Source: PALSA-1006 sp041660815 (GTDB taxonomy: Bacteria; Pseudomonadota; Gammaproteobacteria; Burkholderiales; Gallionellaceae). From it: a stretch of 64,000 nt of DNA. Position numbers and translations under genes: made by a program. The DNA is taken from assembly GCA_041660815.1 (NCBI GenBank), contig JBAZVN010000014.1, positions 1 through 64,000 of the forward strand, in the 5' to 3' direction. Position 1 is the stretch's first letter. The number at the start of each line of letters is the position of its first letter. A model generated the notes under the pieces. That model did not search any database and was not told where the DNA came from. It saw nothing but the letters and a program-made list of their open reading frames with translations. Below are positions 36,729-46,306 of this stretch, piece after piece.

Positions 36729-39026
36729 ATGACATCTAAGAAAAAAAATATTCGCGAGCTTGATCCATTTTTAGAGCGGGAGCGCGAGCAATACGATAAC
36801 CCCTTGCCTAGTCGCGAATATATTTTGCAAATCCTGGCTGAACGCGGCGTGCCGATCGACCAGGATGAGCTGTGTACTTTGCTGCGAATTGAGCTGGACG
36901 AGGAAGATTTGTTTAATCGTCGTCTGCGCGCCATGGAACGCGACGGCCAAATTATGCGCAACCGCAAACGCGCTATTTGCGTGATGGATAAGCTGGATCT
37001 GGTTAAAGGTAAGGTGCAGGGACATCCCGACGGTTTTGGTTTTTTAATTCCGGAAGACGGTAGTGATGATCTGGTGCTGAGCGCCAAAGAAATGCACAAG
37101 GTATTGCATGGCGATACCGTGATGGCGCGAGTGGGCGGAACGGACCGGCGTGGTCGCCGTGAAGCCAGTATTGTGGAGGTGCTGGAGCATGGCACGCAGC
37201 GTCTGGTCGGACGCTTATACGAGGAACATGGCATCCGCTTTGTGGTCGCAGAAAACCGCCGCATTAGTCAGGATATTCTGGTTACGCCGGGCGAATATAG
37301 CGATGCCAAAGTAGGGCAAGTGGTGGTGCTGGAAATTTTGTCGCAGCCGTCCAAGCACGCGCAACCGGTGGGACGCATCATTGAGGTATTGGGAAATTAT
37401 GCCGACCCCGGCATGGAGATTGAAATTGCACTGCGCAAACATGATTTGCCCAATGAGTTTCCTCACGATGCCAAGCATCAGGCTGAAAAGTTTTCTCCTG
37501 CAGTGTCTCCCGCCGATTATGCGGGACGTGAGGATGTTCGACCGCTGCCCCTGGTGACAATTGACGGTGAGACGGCGCGTGATTTTGATGATGCGGTGTA
37601 TTGCGAACCTTCTGCTACCGGCTATCGTCTGGTGGTGGCGATTGCAGATGTGAGCTCGTATGTGCAGTCGGGTGATGCGCTGGATCAGGAAGCGATTAAT
37701 CGCGGCAATTCGGTGTATTTTCCCCGGCGCGTTATCCCGATGTTGCCGGAAGAGCTGTCCAACGGCTTATGCTCGCTAAATCCCAATGTGGAGCGTTTGT
37801 GTATGGTCTGCGATATGCAGATTGACCGTGCCGGCGAAATTCTCGGGTATCGCTTTTATCCTTCTGTGATGCTTTCCAAAGCACGTCTGACCTATACGCA
37901 AGTGGCGGATATGCTGGCCAACCCAAAGGGTGAAACTGCGCAACAGTTTGCTAGCGTATTGTCGCATATTAATCATCTATATACGCTGTTTCAGACCCTG
38001 TTGCAGGCGCGTGAAAAACGCGGCGCGATTGACTTTGAAACCGTTGAAACCCAGATGATTTTCAATGCGGATGGCAAGATTGAAAAAATTGTGCCGGTGG
38101 TGCGCAATGATGCGCATAAATTGATTGAAGAGTGCATGCTGGCCGCCAACGTGTGCGCCGCAGCTTTTTTGAATGAGCATAAACATCCGGTTTTGTACCG
38201 GGTGCATGAAGGTCCCACCCCGGAAAAGCTGGATGCGGTGCGCGAATTCTTCAAGGAATTTGGTCTGCAATTGGGGGGCGGAGATGATCCCCAGGCAAGC
38301 GATTATTCAAAACTGCTTAAACAAATTAAAGGTCGTCCCGATGCGGGATTATTGCAAACCGTGATGCTGCGCTCCCTGCGCCAAGCCAAATACAATCCGG
38401 AAAATGTCGGTCACTTTGGCTTGGGTTACGAGGCTTATGCGCATTTCACCTCGCCGATTCGCCGCTATCCGGATTTGCTGGTGCACCGCGCGATCAAAGC
38501 TGTTCTGCACGGCAAACAATATAAACCCGCATTGAAATGGGATGAGTTGGGCATTCATTGCTCGCAAACCGAGCGTCGTGCCGATGATGCGACGCGCGAT
38601 GTGGAAGCGTGGCTGAAATGTTTTTACATGCGCGATCATTTGGGCAGCGAATTCGAAGGTTCAATTTCTTCGGTGACCGGTTTTGGCTTGTTTGTCGCGT
38701 TAGATGAACTGTATGTGGAAGGGTTAATTCACGTTTCAGAATTGGGAACGGATTACTTCCATTTTGATGCCGCCAAGCATCAGATGCTGGGTGAGCGAAC
38801 CGGCAAGCGTTATCGTTTGGGGGATCGCGTTAAAGTTAAAGTGGTGCGCGTGGATATGGAAAGTACCAAGATTGATTTTTCTTTGGTGGAAAGTGAATCT
38901 GAAAAATTACCCGTGTTAAATGTTGGCGCTTGGGGCGCAGCGCCGCCCCCCAATAAAACCAAGAAATCCGCAGCCGCAACAACCAAGAAACCCCGTGCTA
39001 CCAAATCAGGAAAAAAACATGGCTGA
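36729..39026 (+). CDS. rnr: Ribonuclease R
   Basis: A 765-residue 3'-5' exoribonuclease. It has N-terminal helix-turn-helix and cold-shock-like domains (GKVQGHPDGFGFLIPEDG near 95), the RNB catalytic domain (about 250-580; TIDGETARDFDDAVYCE with the metal-binding Asp residues), and a C-terminal S1 domain (SISSVTGFGLFVALDELYVEGLIHVS) with a basic Lys-rich tail. It degrades structured RNA. It overlaps rlmB by eight bases, the common rnr-rlmB operon. Confidence 0.96.
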   Translation: MTSKKKNIRELDPFLEREREQYDNPLPSREYILQILAERGVPIDQDELCTLLRIELDEEDLFNRRLRAMERDGQIMRNRKRAICVMDKLDLVKGKVQGHPDGFGFLIPEDGSDDLVLSAKEMHKVLHGDTVMARVGGTDRRGRREASIVEVLEHGTQRLVGRLYEEHGIRFVVAENRRISQDILVTPGEYSDAKVGQVVVLEILSQPSKHAQPVGRIIEVLGNYADPGMEIEIALRKHDLPNEFPHDAKHQAEKFSPAVSPADYAGREDVRPLPLVTIDGETARDFDDAVYCEPSATGYRLVVAIADVSSYVQSGDALDQEAINRGNSVYFPRRVIPMLPEELSNGLCSLNPNVERLCMVCDMQIDRAGEILGYRFYPSVMLSKARLTYTQVADMLANPKGETAQQFASVLSHINHLYTLFQTLLQAREKRGAIDFETVETQMIFNADGKIEKIVPVVRNDAHKLIEECMLAANVCAAAFLNEHKHPVLYRVHEGPTPEKLDAVREFFKEFGLQLGGGDDPQASDYSKLLKQIKGRPDAGLLQTVMLRSLRQAKYNPENVGHFGLGYEAYAHFTSPIRRYPDLLVHRAIKAVLHGKQYKPALKWDELGIHCSQTERRADDATRDVEAWLKCFYMRDHLGSEFEGSISSVTGFGLFVALDELYVEGLIHVSELGTDYFHFDAAKHQMLGERTGKRYRLGDRVKVKVVRVDMESTKIDFSLVESESEKLPVLNVGAWGAAPPPNKTKKSAAATTKKPRATKSGKKHG

Positions 39027-39765
39027 GACACGTATCATCCACGGCTTTCATGCCGTTATAGGACGCATTCGGCAAAATGCCGACGGAGTGCAGGAAATTT
39101 ATGTAGACACGGCACGGCGCGATCCGCGTGCGCGGGATTTGTTGAAGCTGGCTGAGACAAATGGCGTCCGTATCGTGCCGGTGGATGGCAAACGTTTGGA
39201 TGGCTTGGCGGGTAACACGCGTCATCAGGGGGTTGCGGCGCGGGTGGATGCCGCACAGCGAGTACAACATTTGGACGATGTGCTGGACACCTTAACCGAG
39301 CCCGCTTTATTGCTGGTGTTGGACGGAGTGCAAGATCCGCATAATTTGGGCGCCTGTTTGCGCAGTGCCGATGCGTTTGGTGTGCATGCGGTAATTGCGC
39401 CCAAAGACCGGGCGGTGGGCATTAATGCCACGGTTGAAAAGGTGGCGTGCGGTGCGGCAGAAACAGTGCCTTATATTACGGTCACCAACATTTCGCGCAC
39501 CTTGCGCGAATTGCAGGAGCGCGAAATCTGGGTGGTCGGTGCGGATGGAGAAGCCGAGACAGATTTAAACGGCTTTAAACATACCGGCGCAATTGCCTGG
39601 GTGTTGGGCGCCGAAGGTGAAGGTTTGCGCCGTTTAACGCGTGAAACCTGTGATGAGCTGGTACGCATTCCGATGCTGGGGAGTGTGGAAAGTTTGAATG
39701 TTTCCGTGAGTACCGGAATCTGTTTGTTTGAAGCGCGCAGGCAGCGTGCAGGCTTGTTGAAATAA
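39019..39765 (+). CDS. rlmB: 23S rRNA (guanosine-2251-2'-O)-methyltransferase
   Basis: A 248-residue SPOUT methyltransferase. ATG 39019 lies inside the last codons of rnr. The N-terminal substrate-binding domain (HGFHAVIGRIRQN) is followed by the trefoil-knot SPOUT domain with motif 1 LDGVQDPHNLGACLRSADAFG, motif 2 VLGAEGEGL and motif 3 IPMLGSVESLNVSVSTGICLFE. It modifies the ribosomal peptidyl-transferase P loop. Confidence 0.96.
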   Translation: MAETRIIHGFHAVIGRIRQNADGVQEIYVDTARRDPRARDLLKLAETNGVRIVPVDGKRLDGLAGNTRHQGVAARVDAAQRVQHLDDVLDTLTEPALLLVLDGVQDPHNLGACLRSADAFGVHAVIAPKDRAVGINATVEKVACGAAETVPYITVTNISRTLRELQEREIWVVGADGEAETDLNGFKHTGAIAWVLGAEGEGLRRLTRETCDELVRIPMLGSVESLNVSVSTGICLFEARRQRAGLLK

Positions 39766-39836
39766 GCGGGGCAGGCGGAATGTCTGCGCACAGAAAAGTT
39801 TTGAGCGATTACCGCAAAAAATGCTGAAAGGGCATT

Positions 39837-40052
39837 ATGTTGAAATTTGATTTTTCAGTGTTGACCAAACAGGGCCAGCGCGTTGAAAGTGTGGTGATCG
39901 CGGCGTACGATCAGGCGGATGCCGAGCGCAAGTTGCGCCAAATGTATCGCTATTGTGAAATCATTCGCTGCACGCCGAAAGAAGAAGAGGCGGGAATGAA
40001 GACTTCGCAGGCACTGTCTGTTGAAGAGATTTTGACGTTGATTTCCAGATGA
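39837..40052 (+). CDS. Hypothetical 71-residue protein
   Basis: A small cytoplasmic protein, basic with an amphipathic middle (VVIAAYDQADAERKLRQMYRYCEII). It resembles the short domain that begins some GspF-like and ISxO2-type proteins, but no family is assigned. It lies 71 bases after rlmB, same strand, and may be co-transcribed. AAAGGGCATT precedes the ATG. Confidence 0.5.
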   Translation: MLKFDFSVLTKQGQRVESVVIAAYDQADAERKLRQMYRYCEIIRCTPKEEEAGMKTSQALSVEEILTLISR

Positions 40053-40112
40053 ATGCTTTTATTGATTTTCTTGTCTAACTTGCAACTTATTGATTATTAG
40101 GGTTTATATTTG

Positions 40113-40880
40113 CTATTCAATAAACCCGGACTCTATTAATTCCTTCGCGAGTTCATCATAATCCTGTGCGCCACGACTGTTCGGTGCATGTTCAAATACT
40201 GTCTTATTGAGTGCGGGACTTTCGGCCAGGCTGACATTTTCCGCGATTCTGGTTTTGCACACATCCTCGCCGAAATGAGCTTCTACCTGGCGCAAAATAT
40301 CCCACCCCATGCGCCGACGCCCGTCAAAACGTGTGAGCAAATAGCGGCGTGGTACCCGTTTTTTTAACACTTGCTCAAGCGCGTTGAGCGCTTTTTCCAG
40401 TTGAATTGCGCCCTTGGTGGAAAGGTGATCCGCAGAAATCGGAATGATCAAACCCTGGCAGGCAAAAATAGCATTAAGGGACAGCACGCCAATCATCGGG
40501 CAGCAATCGATGACCAGAGGTGAGTCCTTTTTTCCGAAAGTTTCCGCCTGCAGACTGATGTTAAGGCGATTAACGACATTGTAGCCTTTGCCGAAAAGGG
40601 CATCGACCTTGGAGAGTTCCGTGTGGGAAGGAATTATTTTGATTCCGCAATGAGATTCTTTTATCAGCTCTCGCAAAGGTCGGTTGCGTTGAAACAGGCT
40701 TAGAACTGTTTCATCTCCAGAGCGGGCAGTAATGCCGGTGATACTGCTGAAATGGGCCTGAGGATCAAGATCCAAACCATAAGCGCTGCGACCGGTGCGG
40801 GTTAAAGCGGCGGCCAAATTAAGCGCAGTGGTGGTTTTTCCTACGCCTCCTTTTTGATTGAACACCGCAACAATAGTCAT
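40113..40880 (-). CDS. Orphan ParA-family ATPase
   Basis: A 255-residue P-loop ATPase with deviant Walker A FNQKGGVGKTTTALNLA at 7-23, Walker A' LGLDLDPQAH in the form YGLDLDPQ, and Walker B-like PLVIDCCPMIGVLSLNA. ParA proteins position DNA or protein complexes. No parB or parS-like sequence is adjacent, unlike the usual chromosomal locus. It starts three bases after an HD-domain gene, so the two form a unit. Confidence 0.86.
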   Translation of the reverse strand: MTIVAVFNQKGGVGKTTTALNLAAALTRTGRSAYGLDLDPQAHFSSITGITARSGDETVLSLFQRNRPLRELIKESHCGIKIIPSHTELSKVDALFGKGYNVVNRLNISLQAETFGKKDSPLVIDCCPMIGVLSLNAIFACQGLIIPISADHLSTKGAIQLEKALNALEQVLKKRVPRRYLLTRFDGRRRMGWDILRQVEAHFGEDVCKTRIAENVSLAESPALNKTVFEHAPNSRGAQDYDELAKELIESGFIE

Positions 40881-40883
40881 AGA

Positions 40884-41936
40884 TTATGATTGAACAGGAC
40901 TCTGTGTATCTAGTAAGGCGGGGTTAATCTGAACCAATTTCTGGACAATGCCATGGCGCTTTAACATTGACAGCCATTCGCTTTCGTTGAGCTGGATAAT
41001 TTTATCCAGATACGCAATATTACGTTCGACCGACTCCAGATAATAGTTTTTATTGATGGCAATCCATTCGTTGAAATGCATATTGAGATAATGCACAACA
41101 CCGCCCAGTTCGCCGTCCAGAGTGATCTTCATCAAGTCATAAAAGCTGCGGGTTTTTTTCAGTAAATCATGAATATTTTTATAGTTGCCAATATCGGCTT
41201 CCTTAAATTCTAGGAATAAAAATAACAGCTTCTCAAGATAAGCGCGATCAGCCATCTGACCGGACATATCGGCACTGCCCACAATCTGTCCCTGTAATTT
41301 AACGCGTGAATCGGGGAATTCAATTTCGGATAATTTATGGTTCATTTCGGTGCAGCGAATAATCAGCGTTAAAGGTGTTTTCCAATCTTCCGGAAGGTTC
41401 CAGTTTGCCAAATTATCCTGCATGAATTTGATACCGCGCGGGATATGCGTTTGTGTAAATTGCGCACCGCTACCGGTAGACTCGTGGCATTTTTGCGCAT
41501 AGCCAATATCGTGCAGCAATGCCGCCACCATTATCTGGGAGACTTCAGTTTCGCTTAACGGCGTGCCGGAAACGTGTACTCCGTGCAAAATACGCACCGC
41601 GCAGATAAATACATCCAGAGTATGGCGCAGATCGTGATAGGGGGTTTGGATATGGCAGTAGCCGGGATAGGAACCGTCGAACAGGCACATCACATCGTCA
41701 AAAACATTGCGCACCCCGGTTAAATATATATCGGGATGAATGCTCGTAACAATTTGAGTTGCTTTGTCCCAAGTATCGATTGGATCAATGTTGACAAATA
41801 GTTCTCTGATTTCTGCCGCGGGCAGATTGTGCTCTTTAGCTCCCATGGTCGCATTTTGCATCGCCTTTTCTGATTCTGCAAGCAGCTTGGGATAAAATAA
41901 ACGACCAGAGTCAATCAGTTGAAAGTTGTTGTCCAT
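40884..41936 (-). CDS. HD-domain phosphohydrolase
   Basis: A 350-residue cytoplasmic protein with an HD/PDEase-type metal site: YHDLRHTLDVF near 118-128, LLHDIGYAQ near 160 and a later His/Asp (SADMSGQMADRAYLE). The pattern is close to eukaryotic-type cyclic nucleotide phosphodiesterases and related HD enzymes, so a nucleotide or second-messenger substrate is likely but not fixed. It forms a two-gene unit with the ParA-like ATPase and faces a sulfotransferase gene across a 39-base gap. Confidence 0.75.
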   Translation of the reverse strand: MDNNFQLIDSGRLFYPKLLAESEKAMQNATMGAKEHNLPAAEIRELFVNIDPIDTWDKATQIVTSIHPDIYLTGVRNVFDDVMCLFDGSYPGYCHIQTPYHDLRHTLDVFICAVRILHGVHVSGTPLSETEVSQIMVAALLHDIGYAQKCHESTGSGAQFTQTHIPRGIKFMQDNLANWNLPEDWKTPLTLIIRCTEMNHKLSEIEFPDSRVKLQGQIVGSADMSGQMADRAYLEKLLFLFLEFKEADIGNYKNIHDLLKKTRSFYDLMKITLDGELGGVVHYLNMHFNEWIAINKNYYLESVERNIAYLDKIIQLNESEWLSMLKRHGIVQKLVQINPALLDTQSPVQS

Positions 41937-41975
41937 TGTTAAACGGATAATCGTAATTTTTTTGGAGAATTTTGC

Positions 41976-42794
41976 ATGCCCCCTAAATTTATCGGTGTAA
42001 CAGGATTGCCCCGTGCAGGCTCAACCTTGCTGTGTCAGCTGCTTGCGCAGCATCCTGAAGTTCAGTGTGAAGGGCACAGCTCGCCGCTGTGCAATACCCT
42101 GTTGGGTATTCGGCGCATGATTAGCGATGACCAGTTTTTTCTTTCCCAGCTGGATAATTCCTTTGAGTCCAGCTATGCGCATTTGGCCTCCGCAATGCGG
42201 GGTTTTTTGCGCGGCTGGAATCATGATTGCACCAAGAAAGCGGTGGTGGATAAAAACCGAGCCTGGTTGCATGCGATAGAGTTGTTACTGCATATTGAGC
42301 CGGAGGCTAAACTGGTGGTTTGCTTGCGCGAACTGGGGCAAATATACGGCTCGATTGAGGCACAGCATCAGCGCACCATTCTGGTTGATTTTATCGATCA
42401 TTTGGCTGATTACGATCGCTTTGGCCGGGCAGATGTATTGTTTGCCAAGGATAAAGCGATTGGCGCGCCGATGATTTCATTGCATGCCGTCCCGGACCTG
42501 CCGAAACATGTGCAGGAGCGTCTATATTTTGTGCGATTTGAAGATATGGTTGAGCAGCCGGTTGCCTGCATGTCGCATCTGTATTCCTGGTTGGGACTTG
42601 CACCGTTCGAGATTAATCCGAATAAATTGCTTACCGGTATTCAGGAAAGCGACAGTCATTACCGTATGAAGTATTCGCACAAACAGTCCGAGAAAATTAG
42701 CAAGCCGCAAAAACATGAGATTCCGCCGCGAATCCAGGCGCAGATTGAGTCGGCCTGCGCGTGGTATTACCAGATGTATTATCCAAAGCGCTAA
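41976..42794 (+). CDS. Sulfotransferase-family protein
   Basis: A 272-residue protein with the 5'-phosphosulfate-binding loop GLPRAGSTLLCQLLAQHP at 8-25, the 3'-phosphate-binding region around LVVCLRELGQIYGS and FVRFEDMVEQP. It would transfer sulfate from PAPS to an alcohol or amine; the acceptor is unknown. Transcribed alone, divergent from the HD-ParA pair. Confidence 0.85.
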   Translation: MPPKFIGVTGLPRAGSTLLCQLLAQHPEVQCEGHSSPLCNTLLGIRRMISDDQFFLSQLDNSFESSYAHLASAMRGFLRGWNHDCTKKAVVDKNRAWLHAIELLLHIEPEAKLVVCLRELGQIYGSIEAQHQRTILVDFIDHLADYDRFGRADVLFAKDKAIGAPMISLHAVPDLPKHVQERLYFVRFEDMVEQPVACMSHLYSWLGLAPFEINPNKLLTGIQESDSHYRMKYSHKQSEKISKPQKHEIPPRIQAQIESACAWYYQMYYPKR

Positions 42795-42845
42795 GGTGTT
42801 GCAAGCGGCGTAGAGCGTTTTAAAAATTCTATTTATTTGTGCCTT

Positions 42846-45386
42846 TTATTTTTGCAACGTTCTGCTTAATCCCTCGCACAACGCTTCGATACTGTGCGGA
42901 TTATTTAATTTTTCAGAATTAATCCAGAAGGTATCTTCGGCGCGTGCGCCCAGGGTGTTAACTTTGGCGCGTTGCAATTCGATGTGATTTTGCTCGAAGT
43001 AATAGGCGATGCTGGCAAGTAACCCGGTCCGGTCACCGGCGATGAGCGAGAGCATGAAATTTCCCTTGTCATCTTTTTGAATCACCACTTCAGCCGGTAT
43101 CGGGAAATGTTTTTGTTGGCGGCTGAAGCGGCCAATTTTGGGAACAGTTGGCGTGTCGGTTTGGGTGAGAACCAAAGCCAGCTCGTACTCGATATAATTC
43201 ATCACATCACGATATTCGATGTTCGAGTTGCCGGCATCCATGACCAGAAAACTATCCAGCGCGTAACCGTGCTGGGTGGTGTGGATTTTGGCTTCCATGA
43301 TGTTGTAATTCATGCGCTCAAAAAAACTGCAAATCCGCGCAAACAAATAGGGGCGATCCGGGGCGTAGACCAACACTTGCACCCCCTCGCCGATGCGACT
43401 GAGACGCGCTTTAACAATCGGTGTGTCAGCATTCACGCGGTGCGCCAACTGGCGCGTATGCCAGGCAATCTCATGCGGCTCGTGGCGTAAAAAATACTCG
43501 GCATCCAGTTGCGCCCAGAGCAGCTCATAGCGTTCCGGGGCAATCGCATACAGACTTAAATTTTCCCGCGCGCGCTGGCGAATTTCGCCGATCTGATCGG
43601 CGATTTTCCCGTCCACCATAAAGCGCCGCGTGGCGTTAAATAAATCTTCCAGCAACTTGCCTTTCCATGCGTTCCAGACCTTGGCGCTGGTGCCGCGAAT
43701 ATCCGCCACAGTGAGCAAATAAAGAGCGGTGAGATAGCGCTCATTTTTTACTTTGGCGGTAAATGCGGCGATCACATCCTGATCCGATAAATCCTGTTTT
43801 TGTGCCGTTGCAGACATGCTGAGATGGTGCTCAACCAGCCAAACTACCAAGCGGGTATCTTCGCGGCTGATGCCATGTTGCTTGCAAAAGCGCAAAGCAT
43901 CACCGCGCCCCAATTTGGAATGATCGCCGCCGCGCCCCTTGGCGATGTCGTGAAATAGTGCGGCGATATACAGCACTTCCGGACGGGCAAAATCTTTGAT
44001 GAGTTTGCTGCACAATGGATTTTCAGGCGCGTACTTGGGCAGCGTGAAACGGCGCAGATTTCTCACCACCATCATGATATGTTCGTCAACCGTATAGACA
44101 TGAAATAAATCGTGCTGCATTTGCCCGACCACCCGGCCAAACGCGGGGAGATAGCGTTCCAGAATGCCGTGCTGATTCATCCGCCGCAGCGTATGGGTTA
44201 AGCCCTGGGGTTGGCGGAATATTTGCATGAACAGGGCGCGGTTTGCGGGATCTTTGCGGAACGCCGCATTAATATTTTTCCGGCTGCGCCACAAGGCGCG
44301 CATGGTGCTCGCGGAAAATCCGATTAATTCTCTATGCTGTTGAATTAAAAGGAAACTTTCGAGTATGGCGGCGGGGCGCAGATTAAATAAATCTTCGTTG
44401 CGCGCTTCCAGAAAATGATCCCGGGCAACAAAATATTGGTTAACCGGAACCACGTTATCCGCTTCGGGAAAAATCCGCGCATGCATGTTTTGCAGCAACA
44501 CGCTATTCAGTTGCAGCACCGCAAGTTTGGTTCGGTAATACCGTTGCATCAGCAATTCACTGGCCAAACGCGAGGTGTTGGATACGAAGTTCATTTGTTC
44601 GGCCAGTGCCGTCTGGTAATCGAACAGCAGGCGATCTTCGCGGCGTTTTGCCAGATGGTGCAAACGGATGCGCAGGGTTTGCAGCAGAGTTTCATGGCGT
44701 GATATTGCCCTCGCTTCTGTTTCGGTAATCAGCTGTGCCCGCGCCAATTCCTGCCAAGTGCTGCCGAAGCCGCAGGCACGACTAATCCAGATCACACTTT
44801 GCAGGTCACGCAGCCCACCGGGACTCTCTTTAATGTTGGGCTCCAGATTAAAATCGGTATCGATAAACCGCGTATGCCGATCCTGCTGTTCCTGTGCCTT
44901 TGCCAGATAAAAAGCGCGGCGATCCAAATGCGCCGCAAGGGTATCGCGCAGGGCGATAAATAATTGCGCATTGCCGGTGATCAGGCGCGCTTCAAGCAGA
45001 TTGGTTTGCACCGTGATATCCGCAGCCTCGGTCATACATTCATCAAGCGTGCGAATGCTGTGGCCGATTTCCAGGCCCACATCCCATAACATGCCGATCA
45101 ACTCCTGCAAGCGCAGTTGCAGTGCTGCATCGGCGGGAGCGGGCAACAGAATGAGGATATCAATATCGGATTTTGGGAATAATTCCATGCGTCCGTATCC
45201 GCCCACTGCGATGAAAGCCGCTGCATCCGGCATCTGCAGTTGTTGCCAAACTGCTTGCAGATAATGGTCAATCAGTTTGGTGTGATTGCGTAATAAGCGC
45301 TGCGCATGCGGGCGCGCTTCGTAGTCCAATTGCAGAGACTGGCGCGCATCACGCAGCGCATTGCGAATTTGGGCGGTGGTTTGCAC
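42846..45386 (-). CDS. glnD: PII uridylyltransferase/uridylyl-removing enzyme
   Basis: An 846-residue bifunctional enzyme that modifies PII proteins according to glutamine level. Domains in order: nucleotidyltransferase (about 45-180; AVGGYGRMELFPKSDIDILIL), the GlnD helical domain, an HD hydrolase (about 430-540; ALFHDIAKGRGGDHSKLG) and two C-terminal ACT domains (VLVYAPDRPYLFARICSFF and SLIAGDRTGLLASIAYYF). It lies before map, on the same strand, with a 30-base gap, as is common in proteobacteria. Confidence 0.96.
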   Translation of the reverse strand: MQTTAQIRNALRDARQSLQLDYEARPHAQRLLRNHTKLIDHYLQAVWQQLQMPDAAAFIAVGGYGRMELFPKSDIDILILLPAPADAALQLRLQELIGMLWDVGLEIGHSIRTLDECMTEAADITVQTNLLEARLITGNAQLFIALRDTLAAHLDRRAFYLAKAQEQQDRHTRFIDTDFNLEPNIKESPGGLRDLQSVIWISRACGFGSTWQELARAQLITETEARAISRHETLLQTLRIRLHHLAKRREDRLLFDYQTALAEQMNFVSNTSRLASELLMQRYYRTKLAVLQLNSVLLQNMHARIFPEADNVVPVNQYFVARDHFLEARNEDLFNLRPAAILESFLLIQQHRELIGFSASTMRALWRSRKNINAAFRKDPANRALFMQIFRQPQGLTHTLRRMNQHGILERYLPAFGRVVGQMQHDLFHVYTVDEHIMMVVRNLRRFTLPKYAPENPLCSKLIKDFARPEVLYIAALFHDIAKGRGGDHSKLGRGDALRFCKQHGISREDTRLVVWLVEHHLSMSATAQKQDLSDQDVIAAFTAKVKNERYLTALYLLTVADIRGTSAKVWNAWKGKLLEDLFNATRRFMVDGKIADQIGEIRQRARENLSLYAIAPERYELLWAQLDAEYFLRHEPHEIAWHTRQLAHRVNADTPIVKARLSRIGEGVQVLVYAPDRPYLFARICSFFERMNYNIMEAKIHTTQHGYALDSFLVMDAGNSNIEYRDVMNYIEYELALVLTQTDTPTVPKIGRFSRQQKHFPIPAEVVIQKDDKGNFMLSLIAGDRTGLLASIAYYFEQNHIELQRAKVNTLGARAEDTFWINSEKLNNPHSIEALCEGLSRTLQK

Positions 45387-45416
45387 GGTTGAAAATAAAT
45401 CAACTAATACATGTGG

Positions 45417-46211
45417 TTACTGAGCCGGAGGGGGAGGTGAGTCGGCGGATATAGTCAGCACTTCGTAACCGGTTTCGGTGACCAGAATAGTGTGTTCCCA
45501 TTGCGCGGACAAGCTGTGATCTTTTGTCACAACCGTCCAGCCGTCACCGAGTTGTTTGATGCCAGCCTTGCCCGCATTCACCATCGGTTCAATGGTGAAA
45601 ATCATACCCGCTTCCAGACGTTTACCGGAATTGGGTTTGCCGTAATGCAGGACTTGCGGTTCCTCATGGAATTTTTTACCGATGCCGTGACCGCAAAATT
45701 CGCGTACCACGCTGTAGCCCAAGCCTTCCACGAAGCTTTGAATGGCATAACCGATATCCCCCAGAGTTGCCCCTTGCTTGACAGCGCGAATGCCGCGCCA
45801 CATCGCTTCATGGGTTGATTCGCATAAACGCTTTGCCTGAATAGAGGGTTCGCCGACATAAAACATTCGGCTGGTGTCACCGTGATAGCCATTCTTAATC
45901 GTAGTGATATCCAAATTGACAATGTCGCCGTTTTTTAATTTTTTATCGCCCGGGACGCCGTGACACACCTGATGGTTGATCGAAGTGCAAATAGATTTCG
46001 GGTAGGGCGCATGTCCATGCGGGGCGTAATTAAGCGGCGCCGGAATACATCCCTGAACATTGATCATATAGTCGTGGCAGAGCTTATCCAGCTCATCGGT
46101 GGTGATGCCGATCTTAACAAACGGTGTGATGTAATCCAAAACTTCGCCCGCCAAACGTCCGGCGATACGCATCTTTTCAATTTCTTCGGAGGATTTAATG
46201 CTGATAGTCAT
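45417..46211 (-). CDS. map: Type I methionine aminopeptidase
   Basis: A 264-residue enzyme that removes N-terminal Met. Metal ligands are evident: NLDITTIKNGYHGDTSRMF, the catalytic His in FCGHGIGKKFHEEP, MIFTIEPMVN and QWEHTILVTE. It forms a map-glnD unit on the minus strand; rpsB-tsf are not in the window. Confidence 0.96.
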   Translation of the reverse strand: MTISIKSSEEIEKMRIAGRLAGEVLDYITPFVKIGITTDELDKLCHDYMINVQGCIPAPLNYAPHGHAPYPKSICTSINHQVCHGVPGDKKLKNGDIVNLDITTIKNGYHGDTSRMFYVGEPSIQAKRLCESTHEAMWRGIRAVKQGATLGDIGYAIQSFVEGLGYSVVREFCGHGIGKKFHEEPQVLHYGKPNSGKRLEAGMIFTIEPMVNAGKAGIKQLGDGWTVVTKDHSLSAQWEHTILVTETGYEVLTISADSPPPPAQ

Positions 46212-46306
46212 GATATGAATTAATTTGTGAACAGCGCCAAGGATAGAGGATTGAAAGCTTCAATACAACACCAAGCCGGAAAAAATAGGCGATGGAGAGC
46301 GATTAT

